Source: Phycisphaerales bacterium
GTDB taxonomy: Bacteria; Planctomycetota; Phycisphaerae; Phycisphaerales; UBA1924
NCBI GenBank assembly: GCA_016709445.1
Contig: JADJMV010000001.1
Span: 620,001 to 684,000 of the forward strand
Direction of reading: 5' to 3'
DNA length: 64,000 nt
Under the pieces are notes generated by a model. The model saw only the letters and a program-made list of their open reading frames with translations. It made no database searches and was not told the DNA's origin. Positions 45,270 through 54,387 of this stretch are shown one piece after another; the stretch's first letter is position 1, and every line of letters starts with the position of its first letter. Both the position numbers and the translations under genes were made by a program.

Positions 45270-47249
45270 ATGCTCAGTCTCTCAGCTGTTCGGAAGAGTT
45301 GTGGCCTCGTCACGTTCATGCTCGGGGCCCTTCCATCCGGCGCCCATGCCCAAACGTGCGCATGGGAGCAAACCGCCGGATTCACCGGGCCGAGCACCAA
45401 TACGGGGAGCATCCACGCCACCGTCGACCCGCAGTCCGGCGGGCTGCTGGTCCTCGCGTACGACTGGGCCGACCGGTCCTCCTCCACCTGGGCGTGGGAC
45501 GGTCTGCGCTGGACGCAACTCGACCCCTCGGGCCCGGTGCTGGAGAATGCCGCGTTCGCGACCGATACCCTGCGAGGCAACGCGGTCCTCTTCGGGGGCC
45601 AGGAGGTCGTGGGCTCCGACTCGCTGGCCACCACGTGGATCTGGGATGGGCACTGGACTCCGCTCGACGGAATCGAATCCCCCGCGCCAAGATCCGGGTG
45701 CCGCGCAGTCTTTGATGAGGCCCGTGGCGAGATCGTGCTCTTCGGCGGCAGCGATTTCCCCGATGGGTACCCCGACACCTGGACCTGGAACGGCCTGAGC
45801 TGGACGCTCGCCGCCGAGACAGGCCCCGCCCCCCGCGATGATGCCGCGATGGCGTACGACCCCATCCGCCAGGAAGTCGTGCTCTTCGGCGGCCGCAGCG
45901 GCAGCACCGCGCTCGGCGACACCTGGATCTGGGATGGCTCCTCTTGGACGCAGCGGGAGGTCGACGGGCCGACGCCGCGATCCGCTTCGGCAATGGATTT
46001 CGATCCCGAGACCGGCAGGATCTACCTCTTCGGAGGGAAGGACTCCGCCTACGACGACGTCGGGGACACCTGGACCTGGGACGGCGCCGCTTGGACGCAG
46101 CTGGACGTGCTCGTTCCTGCGCCCAGCTCCAGCCACACCATGGTGTACACGCCCCACACCGGCACACTGAGCGTCTTCGGCGGCTCCGGGGCGCTCGACC
46201 TTCGCCGATACTCAGCCCCATGGTCGATCGAGGGCGAGACGTGCAGCACCCAGCCGATCCTCTCCCAGTTCCGCGGCGTGTTCGACCGCAACCTGGGCCA
46301 GCCATTCGTGTTTGGCGGGCGTCCATACTCCGGGGCCTCCTACGCCTGGAACGGCGCCGCATGGAGGCTCGTTGCCAATACCGGCCCGTCACCGCGTTCC
46401 GGCTATGCCATGGCCGCCGATCCGAACGGCGACGTGCTGCTCCACGGCGGCTCGCCCTACGAGGGAGGACCCGTCGGCGATACATGGTCCTGGGACGGCC
46501 AAGCCTGGCACGAGGTCCCCGGAGACGGCCCCGGCGAGCGCGTCGACCATGCGATGGTGTTCGACGCGGCGCTGGAGGAGTTCGTGCTCTTCGGCGGCCA
46601 GGATTCAATCTGGGAGAACGGAGAGACGTGGACCTTCGCCGCCGGCCAGTGGACGCTCCGGTCCACGACGGGCCCCTCACCACGCGTGTTTCACGACATG
46701 GCCTATGACCCGGTGCGCGAACAGGTCGTCCTCTTCGGCGGCCTCGCGGGCTTCAAGAGCAGCGGTGAGACCTGGACCTGGGACGGCACGGATTGGACCC
46801 TCCGGTCGACAACAGGCCCCGCCCCGCGCACCCAGCACCGAATGATCTTCGACCCGGAGCGTGGCGTGGTCATGCTCGTCGGCGGGAGCGGCCAGAACGT
46901 CGACCCCAGCATCGTCTGGCTATGGGACGGGCAATCCTGGACCCAGGACCCCGTCACTATCCCCGTGGACCACGAGCGCGGCGCCCTCGTCTACGACTCC
47001 AACGCCCACCGCCCGCTGCTCCTCGGTGGTGAGGACGAGCACGACATCCCTATGCCCGGCACCTGGGAACGCACCTGCGCCTGCGCCGCCGACTTCAACG
47101 GCGACGGCGCTGTCGATACCCGCGATGTCATCGCCTTCCTCGACGCATGGGCCGCTGGCGACGAACGTGCCGACGTCAACGACGATGACGTCGTCGACAC
47201 CCGTGATGTCATCGCCTTCCTCAATGCCTGGGGCCGCGGCTGCGCCTAA
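45270..47249 (+). CDS. Secreted kelch-repeat protein with GC-type dockerin
   Basis: A 659-residue exported protein from ATG 45270, with AAAGGGGAG just upstream. The signal peptide ends SGAHAQ. About eleven kelch blades follow, each with the pattern PRxxHxMxYDxxRxxVVLFGGxxxxxxxxDTWxWDGxxW, giving one or two beta-propellers. The end has two dockerin repeats, DFNGDGAVDTRDVIAFLDAW and DVNDDDVVDTRDVIAFLNAW, then GRGCA, so the terminal Cys is followed by one extra alanine. Kelch propellers bind proteins or, as in galactose oxidase, carry enzymes; no catalytic residues are evident. It is a member of the same secreted family as the 10-20 kb block but stands alone. Confidence 0.86.
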   Translation: MLSLSAVRKSCGLVTFMLGALPSGAHAQTCAWEQTAGFTGPSTNTGSIHATVDPQSGGLLVLAYDWADRSSSTWAWDGLRWTQLDPSGPVLENAAFATDTLRGNAVLFGGQEVVGSDSLATTWIWDGHWTPLDGIESPAPRSGCRAVFDEARGEIVLFGGSDFPDGYPDTWTWNGLSWTLAAETGPAPRDDAAMAYDPIRQEVVLFGGRSGSTALGDTWIWDGSSWTQREVDGPTPRSASAMDFDPETGRIYLFGGKDSAYDDVGDTWTWDGAAWTQLDVLVPAPSSSHTMVYTPHTGTLSVFGGSGALDLRRYSAPWSIEGETCSTQPILSQFRGVFDRNLGQPFVFGGRPYSGASYAWNGAAWRLVANTGPSPRSGYAMAADPNGDVLLHGGSPYEGGPVGDTWSWDGQAWHEVPGDGPGERVDHAMVFDAALEEFVLFGGQDSIWENGETWTFAAGQWTLRSTTGPSPRVFHDMAYDPVREQVVLFGGLAGFKSSGETWTWDGTDWTLRSTTGPAPRTQHRMIFDPERGVVMLVGGSGQNVDPSIVWLWDGQSWTQDPVTIPVDHERGALVYDSNAHRPLLLGGEDEHDIPMPGTWERTCACAADFNGDGAVDTRDVIAFLDAWAAGDERADVNDDDVVDTRDVIAFLNAWGRGCA

Positions 47250-47413
47250 TAGATCGATCCACCCGGGGAGCCCGACCCGGGCGGGCCGCCCCGCAACGGC
47301 AGGTGAGGCTCGTGCCGGGAGCCGACACACATCGTCGACGCCCCGGCCACGGGTCGTCGCCACCCATGCCCCATCGCCCCGGTGTAAGCTGTCCCAGCAC
47401 CTGAGGACACCGC

Positions 47414-47893
47414 GTGGCCAAGCGCACCCCAAACTACGAACTCGTCGCCAAGCGCCAGGGCTCGCTCCTCTTCCTCGTCCTCGGACTCCTGATCACCAAT
47501 GTCGCCATGTTTGTCCTCCCGCCGGTCGTCGGTCCCGCGGCCGCCGGCGCGGCATTCATGGGTGTCGGAATCCTCTACTGGCTGTGCCTGCTCGTCGGCC
47601 TCGTCCTGGTCATCCGGCTCATGGTCGCCGAGGGCAAGCACCCGGTGGTGATCGTCCTCCTCTCGCTCCTCATGTTCCTCCCCATCATCAACCTCCTCGT
47701 CCTCGTCCACGTCAACTCCGAGGCCACCCTCACCCTGAAGGCGCAGGGAATCAAGATCGGCCTCCTCGGTGCCCCAAAGTCCGAGTGGGCAAAGCTCAAG
47801 CCCGGCCACTGCCGGGGCTGCGGCTACGACCGCGCCGGCATCGAACTCCTCGGCGCCTGCCCCGAGTGCGGCCGCATCCCCGAAATCCGCTGA
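47414..47893 (+). CDS. Membrane protein with C-terminal zinc ribbon
   Basis: A 159-residue protein, starting with GTG 47414. Three to four membrane helices (about 18-38, 45-80 and 82-105) are followed by a soluble tail with CRGCGYDRAGIELLGACPEC, the CxxCGYD...CPECG ribbon that recurs at the ends of planctomycete membrane proteins (another example is at 59864-60685). The four cysteines would bind zinc on the cytoplasmic side. Function unknown. It stands alone after the kelch gene. Confidence 0.72.
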   Translation: MAKRTPNYELVAKRQGSLLFLVLGLLITNVAMFVLPPVVGPAAAGAAFMGVGILYWLCLLVGLVLVIRLMVAEGKHPVVIVLLSLLMFLPIINLLVLVHVNSEATLTLKAQGIKIGLLGAPKSEWAKLKPGHCRGCGYDRAGIELLGACPECGRIPEIR

Positions 47894-48399
47894 CGCCGCG
47901 AACCCCGTCGCAGACATGGCTCGGCACCGCGAGCCCAGCGCATCCCAGCGCAACCCAGCGCAACACCCCGCTCGTCCGCACCACTTCCCCGCCCCGCAAC
48001 GGGGCGCTGTCCATTGCCCCGGGCGACAGGCGGGTGGCATCACGCAGTCCCGGAGGGGTGCCATCACTCGCGGCCTTCCTGCCCCTCCTGTCCTCTCTCT
48101 TCTCCCCGCGCAGTGATGCGGCAGAACAACACTGCTGCGCCGCGTAGAGGCGGAAGATGGAAAGGACACGGAGCAGCGGCGAGCAGTGGCGCCCGCGATT
48201 CGCTACCCTCCGGAGTGATGCCACCCGCCAGATTCGAAGGCGGGCGGGATACGGGTGTTGAGCGGCGAGTCGCCGGAAAGGCGGGCTCGAAGACGAACAG
48301 TCTCTGTAGATTCTCTACGCCGGGGCGAGACGCGGCGCCCGGAGTCGTCTCTGATGAGCCGGCAGTTCAGGTAGGAGCGAGCGGCAGCCGATATCCCCA
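47894..48399 (+). other. Intergenic region with short tandem and inverted repeats
   Basis: 506 bases with no gene. It contains a 10-base unit (CA-T/A-CCCAGCG) repeated three times at 47931-47960 and a 15-base perfect inverted repeat, GGCGGGTGGCATCAC (48029-48043) and its complement (48215-48229); similar text (GGAGGGGTGCCATCAC) lies between them. A CCCGCC...GGCGGG hairpin at about 48224-48243 resembles a T-arm, but no tRNA can be built around it. Confidence 0.6.
48029..48229. repeat. Element bounded by 15-base inverted repeats
   Basis: GGCGGGTGGCATCAC at 48029-48043 is exactly complementary to 48215-48229, and the next bases inward are similar as well (CCCGGAGGGGT against CCGGAGGGT). Internal distance about 170 bases. 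It may be a miniature mobile element or a REP-type pair. No coding sequence inside. Confidence 0.5.
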
Positions 48400-48864
48400 G
48401 TGGTGCGACGAAAGCGACTCAATCACGCAGTAGACACGCTTTGCCAGATGTTCTGCGGCTGGCGCCTCGCCAACGCCTATGAAGCGTTGGAGCAGCTTGG
48501 CAGCGGCACGCTCGAGATTGACGTGCTCACTGGCGAATCCCGGTTCAACGGCGGAGCCATCGCGGAGCTCTCGATTGCCGGTGAGTTGCACAGCTGGTTC
48601 ACGGAAGACTGCGCCAAGCATGGGATCGAGATCGATGACATCGCATCTGCCCGATTGACAGCCCAACTGGTCGCCGCGCGAGTGGAGGCAAAGCAGCGGA
48701 GCACGCCCGTTCATCACATAGACACTGCGGGAAAGCCGATCCGCGCTGGCAGTGTCACTAGGTTCGATATTCACTGTGAAGCCGTGATTGCCACCGATGG
48801 GGCGACCTATACGGCTTCAAAGCAGTCTTGCGAGGAATGGCCGGTCGGCTGGCCGGGGTCATAA
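48400..48864 (+). CDS. Hypothetical protein of unknown family
   Basis: A 154-residue protein from GTG 48400 or 48403. Composition is balanced and helical, with blocks NAYEALEQLGSGTLEIDVLT, IAGELHSWFTEDCAKHGIEI and RLTAQLVAARVEAKQRS; there is no signal peptide or membrane segment. The DNA is clearly less GC-rich at third positions than its neighbours, a hint of acquisition from elsewhere. No strong ribosome binding site is visible. I do not recognise a family. The surrounding kilobase is a gene-poor patch of repeats, so this may be an orphan accessory gene. Confidence 0.55.
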   Translation: MVRRKRLNHAVDTLCQMFCGWRLANAYEALEQLGSGTLEIDVLTGESRFNGGAIAELSIAGELHSWFTEDCAKHGIEIDDIASARLTAQLVAARVEAKQRSTPVHHIDTAGKPIRAGSVTRFDIHCEAVIATDGATYTASKQSCEEWPVGWPGS

Positions 48865-49590
48865 ACCGGCGTCTCTGAACCTGCCGGGAACGCGAGGCAA
48901 CTCGTCTCGCTGTTTGCACCGCGAAGTCCATGTCCCGAAACGAGTTGCGCCGGCACTACTTCTCGTGTGAAAGGGACTTGCGGCAACGCGAGTCAATTTG
49001 TCTTCGTGCTCCAGACCCTCTGAGTGCGCCGCAAAATGCGCGCGGAAGCACATACTCCACGTTCTCGCCGTCGGGGTGCGGCCAGTCAAGACGCCCAAGC
49101 GTGCACCGACGTGGCCTGCCCCCCAATCCTGATCCATGTGCCATGAGAGTCCCGACGGGCCCCGGTCGGGCCCGGCACGCCCAACCGCAGGCGTCACGCG
49201 CACCTCCGCCGAGATCGCGCAGCGGCAGCGGCGGGACGGCACGGACCCGGTGCGATGTCGATGGGGGTCAGTCGCTCACGCCACCCGGTGGTACGACCGC
49301 AGCAGGCCGCCGAGGCGATCCCGACACTCGACGAGATCCGCGGGCTGAGCTTCGGCCTCGCCGTCGATCAGCCGGTTGCCCAGGCCCTGATCATCGCGAT
49401 CCAGGTGGCAATGCGCGAGGTATTCCTCGGTGGTGCGGCGGAGGGCAGGTCAACTCCCCACCCCTTGTCAGTCAATGCTTACATCCACTCCTGTGCGCAT
49501 TCTGCAGCGCACACCCACATCTGTGCGCACAATGCGTGACCTCCGCCGATTCTCACTTCACTCCCATGCCAATCCCGCCACACTCGGGGC
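48865..49590 (+). other. Gene-poor region, possible gene remnants
   Basis: About 726 bases without a convincing gene. One frame at about 49327-49440 gives a protein-like block (LDEIRGLSFGLAVDQPVAQ, then LIIAIQVAMREVFLGG) that could be the remnant of an older gene. TGTGCGC and GCGCACA motifs at 49492-49531, including the perfect palindrome TGTGCGCACA, lie 60-100 bases before the next gene. Confidence 0.45.
49492..49531. promoter_or_regulatory. TGTGCGCA palindromes upstream of the 49.6-kb gene pair
   Basis: TGTGCGC (49492-49498) and GCGCACA (49507-49513) form a seven-base stem, followed by the perfect palindrome TGTGCGCACA (49522-49531). Position fits an operator for the gene at 49591; function is inferred only from the repeats. 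Confidence 0.3.
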
Positions 49591-50121
49591 ATGAACACAC
49601 CCGAAACCACCCAAGCCGTCTTCGCCGCACTCCTCGACCCCGCGGCCGACCTCCTCGAACTCTCGAACGAGCTGAAGCTCCCGCTGACGGAGATCCTCGC
49701 CATCGCCGAGTCGCCCGAGATCACCGCCGCCATCGAGGCCCTCGAACGCCTCGCCCTCATCCGCTCCCGCGTCCAGATCGCCCTGAGCCGCCACACCGCC
49801 ATCGCCACGCTCGAGCGCATCGCCGCACAAGAGGCGCAGACCTCCTCCGCCCTCGAAACCGCCCGCAAGGCCGCGGCCCAAATCCTCCGCATTGCCGCCT
49901 CAACCAGCCCAGAGCGCGAGCCCAAGGGCACTACGGAGCGCGAGGCCGATCCCCTCGCCTCGACGAGCCCCGAGCGCGAGCCCGGCGGGATCTCCGCCCC
50001 CCATCCCGACGCCGGGACCCGCGCGGATGCCGCCGCAACCGCTCCCGATCCGGCAACCCCCGATTACCCAGCCGGTAACCGTGAGCTTGGAGGGCCGCCC
50101 GCCGCAAGGAGATCCGCTTGA
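49591..50121 (+). CDS. Helical protein of unknown function
   Basis: A 176-residue protein from ATG 49591. Residues 1-105 are helical and Ala/Leu/Glu-rich (LLDPAADLLELSNELKLPLT, IEALERLALIRSRVQIALS), possibly a coiled coil or a small DNA-binding helix bundle (ELKLPLTEILAIAESPEI is HTH-like). The C-terminal 70 residues are disordered with a repeated TSPEREP motif. It has no signal peptide. It overlaps the start of the next gene by four bases (TTGA), so the two are translated together. I do not recognise a family. Confidence 0.6.
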   Translation: MNTPETTQAVFAALLDPAADLLELSNELKLPLTEILAIAESPEITAAIEALERLALIRSRVQIALSRHTAIATLERIAAQEAQTSSALETARKAAAQILRIAASTSPEREPKGTTEREADPLASTSPEREPGGISAPHPDAGTRADAAATAPDPATPDYPAGNRELGGPPAARRSA

Positions 50122-51173
50122 CCAAAATCAACCCCCGCCGCCTCGCCATCCTCTCCCTCGCCATCCTCGCGCCGCTCGGCGCCCGTGCGCAGGACGCCCC
50201 GACCGCCACCGAGTCGCTCCAAACCGAGGCCGCCGCCCTCGCGCCGCTCGTCACCAACGGGAGCGCCAAGATGCTCCTGCGCGCCACCAGCGCCCTACCC
50301 CTCCCCGAAACACGCACGATCCTCCGCACCCCCGACCGCTCCGCCGCCTACACCGAGACCGAGGCCGCCGGCCTTCCGGAGTCCACGCGCGCCGCGCTCA
50401 CCCCCCGCGTGTGCGACGCCCGCTTCTATTACTACACCGGCTACGGCTCACCCCTGATCTATGCCCGTGCGCTCGACATCGTCGCCAGCCTCTGGACGCT
50501 CGACAGCACCCGCCAGCCGCACGAGAGCAATGTGTTCGCCGGGCGCCGCATCCTCGACTTCGGCTACGGCTCCATCGGCCACCTCCGCCTCCTCGCCTCG
50601 CTCGGCGCCGAGTGCACGGGAGTGGAGGTCGAGCCCCTCTTCCGTGCGCTCTACTCCTTCCCCGGCGACCAAGGCGAGATCGCCGGGTTCGACGGCGCGC
50701 CGAGCGGCCACGTCACGCTCCTCGACGGCCACTGGCCCGGCGACGAGGCCATCCGAACCGCCGCAGGCGGAGACCTCGACCTCTTCATCTCCAAGAACGT
50801 CCTCAAACGCGGCTACATCCACCCCAGCCGCGATGCCGACCCGCGATTCCTCGTCCACCTCGGCGTCGACGACCAGACCTTCCTCACCGCCGTCCACGAC
50901 GCCCTCAGGCCCGGCGGCCTCTTCCTCATCTACAACATCTCGCCGGCGCAGAATCCAGACGACCAGCCCTACCTCCCCCACGCCGACGGCCAATCACCCT
51001 TCACCCACGAACAGTTCGAGCACGCCGGGTTCGACATCCTCGAGTTCGACCACGTCGACACCGACATCATCCTCAACTTCTGGTCCGCCCTCGGCTACGA
51101 CGAAGGCAAATCCCCCGACGATCTCCGCGCCGACCTCTTCGCCTGGTACACCCTCGCCCGCCGAAACTCCTAG
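50118..51173 (+). CDS. Exported SAM-dependent methyltransferase-like protein
   Basis: A 351-residue protein begun with TTG 50118, six bases after AAGGAG and overlapping the upstream stop. It has a Sec signal peptide (RLAILSLAILAPLGARAQ) and then a Rossmann methyltransferase domain: FAGRRILDFGYGSIGHLRLL (SAM-binding motif I), CTGVEVEPLFRALY (motif II), LDLFISKNVLKRGY and ALRPGGLFLIYNISP (the usual post-IV motif). SAM is normally absent outside the cytoplasm, so either the signal peptide is a membrane anchor or start site, or the fold has another use. Its partner in the operon is the helical protein above. Confidence 0.72.
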   Translation: MTKINPRRLAILSLAILAPLGARAQDAPTATESLQTEAAALAPLVTNGSAKMLLRATSALPLPETRTILRTPDRSAAYTETEAAGLPESTRAALTPRVCDARFYYYTGYGSPLIYARALDIVASLWTLDSTRQPHESNVFAGRRILDFGYGSIGHLRLLASLGAECTGVEVEPLFRALYSFPGDQGEIAGFDGAPSGHVTLLDGHWPGDEAIRTAAGGDLDLFISKNVLKRGYIHPSRDADPRFLVHLGVDDQTFLTAVHDALRPGGLFLIYNISPAQNPDDQPYLPHADGQSPFTHEQFEHAGFDILEFDHVDTDIILNFWSALGYDEGKSPDDLRADLFAWYTLARRNS

Positions 51174-51211
51174 CCCCACCCCACACGCCATCGCCCCCTC
51201 CGTCCCTTTAT

Positions 51212-51290
51212 CCCTCTGTCCCTCTGTCCCTCTGTCCCTCTGTCCCTCTGTCCCTCTGTCCCTCTCCGTCTCTCCGTCTCTCCGTCTCTT
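51212..51290 (+). repeat. Octamer tandem repeat
   Basis: Six perfect copies of CCCTCTGT (51212-51259), one CCCTCTCC, then GTCTCTCC twice and a partial copy (to 51290). Strongly pyrimidine-biased on this strand. It lies between the convergent methyltransferase-like and TSUP genes. No hairpin or spacer pattern, so it is not a CRISPR. Confidence 0.9.
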
Positions 51291-51295
51291 CCCCC

Positions 51296-52084
51296 CTACC
51301 CCCACACCCCCGCCCAAACAATCCTCCCCCCCACAACAAGCAACGCCACAGCCAACACCCGCAACACGAGCACACCCCGCGTCCGCTTGGCCGCAAACGC
51401 CCCGAGCTGCGCCCCGATCACTACGCCCACACCCAACGCCGCCGTCCGCCGCATCCCCGAGGCGAAAGCGCCCGTCGCGATGTGCACCAGCGTCCCCGCC
51501 CCCGCCGTCGTCGCCAGCACAAAGTGCGAAGTCGCGGCCGCCACATGCACCGGGAATCCCAGCGCATACACCATCGCCGGCACATGGATGATTCCGCCCC
51601 CGATCCCCAGCAGACTCGACACGAACCCCACCACGAAGCTGATCGCAAGCCCCCTGCCCGTCGGATGCTTGATCCGCGGCCCCCACGCGCTCTCCGGCAC
51701 CCCCGACTCCGCCACCTGGGCCGGGCGCCCCCGCCCAAGCAGCATCGACGCCCCCGCCCCGATCAATACCACCCCGAGCACCACCTCGAAGACCGCCCGC
51801 GAGATGAATTGCGCCACCACCGCCCCCAGCACCGCACCCGGTACAGCCACCGCGCTGAACCGAAGACCCGAGCGCACGTCGATCCGCCGGCGCATCCAAT
51901 ACCCCGCCGAGCCCGACAGCGCGTTGAGAAAGACCACCGCCAGCGAGATCGACGCGATCGTGCTCGGCTCCTCGTGCGGATACATCAGCACCAGGATCGG
52001 CGCCAGAAGGAACCCGCCACCCGCGCCCACGAGCGTGCCAAAGAAGCCGACCCCGAAGCCGAGCAGCGCGAGCAAGACCCACAT
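51296..52084 (-). CDS. TSUP (TauE/SafE) family membrane exporter
   Basis: A 262-residue inner membrane protein with seven to eight helices in two inverted halves, each with the family's GxxxGxGGG motif: GFFGTLVGAGGGFLLAPIL near the N-terminus and SSLLGIGGGIIHVPAMVY in the middle. It begins MWVLLALLGFGVGFFGTL from ATG 52084. TauE/SafE proteins move sulfite, sulfoacetate or related small organosulfur anions; the substrate is not given by context. Divergent from the APC permease, with 123 bases between. Confidence 0.9.
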   Translation of the reverse strand: MWVLLALLGFGVGFFGTLVGAGGGFLLAPILVLMYPHEEPSTIASISLAVVFLNALSGSAGYWMRRRIDVRSGLRFSAVAVPGAVLGAVVAQFISRAVFEVVLGVVLIGAGASMLLGRGRPAQVAESGVPESAWGPRIKHPTGRGLAISFVVGFVSSLLGIGGGIIHVPAMVYALGFPVHVAAATSHFVLATTAGAGTLVHIATGAFASGMRRTAALGVGVVIGAQLGAFAAKRTRGVLVLRVLAVALLVVGGRIVWAGVWG

Positions 52085-52207
52085 GCGTGCATCGTACGCG
52101 GAGCCCTCGACCAATCCCGGACCAGGCGTGGCGCTACCATGCCCCATCGCCAGTCGCCCCTCGTGCCGTGGGGCCGGTCGAACAGACATCCCGAACGATC
52201 GGCCCGC

Positions 52208-53473
52208 ATGGCTCCAACCGACTCCAAGCTCGGCTTCAACGCAACCTGGTCCATGGCCGTCGGCGGCATGGTCGGCGGCGGCATCTTCTCGACGCTCGGC
52301 GTCGTCATCGGCATCGCCGGGCCGCTCGCGTGGCTCAGCTTTGTGGCCGCCGGGCTCATCGCCCTCGCCGCCGGATACAGCTACATCCGCCTCGCCGTCC
52401 ACTACGGCAAGGGCGGGGGGGCGTTCACCTTTCTCCGGGAGATCAACGCCAACGGCTTCGCCGGCAGCCTCTCCTGGGTCCTTATCGTCGGGTACGTCCT
52501 CACCAACGCCGTCTACGCCTTCACCTTCGGCCAGTACCTGGGCCACGTCGTGGGCCTCGGGGCCTGGTTCCCCCGCGCCGCCGCCGTGGCCATCATGGCC
52601 ATCTTCATCGGGCTCAATCTCCGCGGCGTCGGCGAGGCCGGCTTCGTCGAGGTCTTCCTTGTCTGGTTCAAGCTCCTCGCCCTCGTCGGCCTCGCCGCGT
52701 TGGGCCTCGCGAAGTGGAACCCACCGATGCTCTCCCACGGCGCGCCCAACGCCAGCGTCGGCGCCGCGCTGTTTGGCGCCGCCTCGGTCTTCATGGCCTA
52801 CGAAGGCTTCCAACTCCTCACCTACGACTACGAAGACATCAAGAACCCCAAGAAGACCCTCCCCCGCGCCGTCCTCTCCGCCATCCTCATCGTCATCGTC
52901 GTCTACGTGCTCGTCGCCCTCGGCACCGCCATGCTCATCGGCGCCGACCAGGTCATCGAACACAAGGAAGTCGCCCTCGCCATCGCCGGACGCAAGGCCT
53001 TCGGCGTCACCGGCCTCGTCGTCGTCACCATCGCCGCCGCCTTCTCGACCGGCTCGGCCATCAATTCCACCCTCTTCGCCACCGCACGCCTCGCCCGCAC
53101 CATCGCCAAAGACGGCGAACTCCCCGCCTGGTTCGGGCACGACAACCGCGCCGGCATCCCCGGCCGCGCGGTCGTGGGCCTCGGCGTCTTCGCGGCGGGC
53201 CTCGCCGCCGTCGGCTCGCTCACCACGCTCGTCGAGGCCGCCAGCCTCGCCTTCCTCTTCACCTTCGCAGTCGTCTGCGCCCTCGCCTGGCATCAGCACG
53301 CCGGCCACCGTGCCGTCACGCTGCTCGGCGCTCTCGCCGCCTCCGCCGCTTCGCTCGCCCTGGTCGTCCGCCTCTACCGCACCGACCCGCTCGCCCTGGC
53401 CTTCCTGGCGGCGCTCGTCCTCGCCGCCGTGTTCGTCCGTCCCGTGGTCCTCCGAAGGCTCCGGCATGCCTGA
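52208..53473 (+). CDS. APC family amino acid/polyamine permease
   Basis: A 421-residue membrane protein with twelve helices. It opens LGFNATWSMAVGGMVGGGIF, the helix 1 break (GxGIF) typical of the APC superfamily, then YGKGGGAFTFLREIN, AYEGFQLLTYDYEDIKNPKK (helix 6 region and cytoplasmic loop) and AAFSTGSAINSTLFATARLA. Loops and helix order match amino acid permeases of the YfnA/CAT kind. The imported amine is unknown. ATG 52208 is the family's start. Confidence 0.9.
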   Translation: MAPTDSKLGFNATWSMAVGGMVGGGIFSTLGVVIGIAGPLAWLSFVAAGLIALAAGYSYIRLAVHYGKGGGAFTFLREINANGFAGSLSWVLIVGYVLTNAVYAFTFGQYLGHVVGLGAWFPRAAAVAIMAIFIGLNLRGVGEAGFVEVFLVWFKLLALVGLAALGLAKWNPPMLSHGAPNASVGAALFGAASVFMAYEGFQLLTYDYEDIKNPKKTLPRAVLSAILIVIVVYVLVALGTAMLIGADQVIEHKEVALAIAGRKAFGVTGLVVVTIAAAFSTGSAINSTLFATARLARTIAKDGELPAWFGHDNRAGIPGRAVVGLGVFAAGLAAVGSLTTLVEAASLAFLFTFAVVCALAWHQHAGHRAVTLLGALAASAASLALVVRLYRTDPLALAFLAALVLAAVFVRPVVLRRLRHA

Positions 53474-53492
53474 CCGGGCCAAACATCCCGGG

Positions 53493-54321
53493 TCACGACG
53501 AGGGTCCCGAGCCGACCTCGCCCGCCCGCGGCTCGGCCCTTTGCCACACCCGCACCCAGTCCACCTCCATCGAGTCCGGCAGCTCCGCCTCGGCGATATC
53601 CCCCGCCCAGTCGCCCACCTCCAGGCTCAGGATCAGGTGCTCAGGACGATGGCTCACCGGCCCGCCGTCCTTGGCCCGCGACCGCCACGTCTCCACGCCG
53701 TCCACATAAAAGACGTATTCCTCCGCAGTCCAGAGCACACCAAAGGTGTGGAAGTCCTCCCCAAGACGCTGCACGCTCGTCTCGTGCCCCCGCGACTTGT
53801 GGTCCTTTCCGTACCCGTCCCAGTGCAGGTTGTGCTGCACCGCGTTGCCCCCCTGCATGCGCTGATGGAACTCCATGATGTCCGTCTCGACCCCGCCCGC
53901 CCCGGCGTCCCCGACCGGCGAGCCCATCGGCGAGCAGTTCAGCCAGAACGCTCCCCAATGGCCGCGCTGAGTCTGGAGCCGGATCCGGGCTTCGAGGTAG
54001 CCGAAGGTCGGCTCATAGAGCCCGTCCGTCCATGCGCCCCCGGTGTGGTACTCGGTCTTGCCGCCCTCGCTGACCCGGCTCGTCGTGATGACCAGGTGAC
54101 CCTCACCGTCCAGCCGCGCCGCCTCGGCCGTGTTCACCGCATCCCGGCGCGGGCCCAAAGCCCACGGCTTCCACTTGGCCGGGTCGAGGTCAGCCCCGTC
54201 GAACTCGTCATGCCAGGCCAGCTCGTACCCGGGGAGCGGGGAGTTCTCGGGCGTGGGCCCCCCGGCCCCGCCGCGCCCCCAACGCGCCCAACGTGGCGCC
54301 GACCAGCCAGAAGATGCACAT
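53493..54321 (-). CDS. Exported GH16 endo-beta-glucanase, frameshift in the signal peptide region
   Basis: About 275 residues. The catalytic domain has all hallmarks: ELAWHDEFDGADLDPAKW, YLEARIRLQTQRGHWGAFW and the active-site GH16 motif ETDIME (nucleophile and acid/base glutamates), followed by HTFGVLWTAEEYVFYVDG. It would cut beta-1,3 or mixed-link glucans. The best start is ATG 54321, with AAGGAG eight bases upstream and a hydrophobic peptide (MCIFWLVGATLGALGA), but this is one frame off the enzyme; the shift lies in the G-rich stretch at about 54258-54275. An indel there restores a single secreted protein. It is convergent with the APC permease. Confidence 0.87.
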
Positions 54322-54387
54322 GTTTCTCGCTCCTTACCGATGTGAGTCCGAGGATTTGCCTCGCCAGCACGCAGGATACCTCATAGA

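Noticed and set aside
48215..48260. A possible tRNA (T-arm-like CCCGCC...GGCGGG hairpin)
   Set aside because: No acceptor, D or anticodon arm can be drawn around it.
51212..51290. Octamer repeats as a CRISPR remnant
   Set aside because: Units are contiguous with no spacers and no cas genes are nearby.
51387..54386. A 999-residue plus-strand open frame
   Set aside because: Crosses the TSUP, APC and GH16 genes in the wrong frame or strand; Pro/Ser/Thr-rich shadow.
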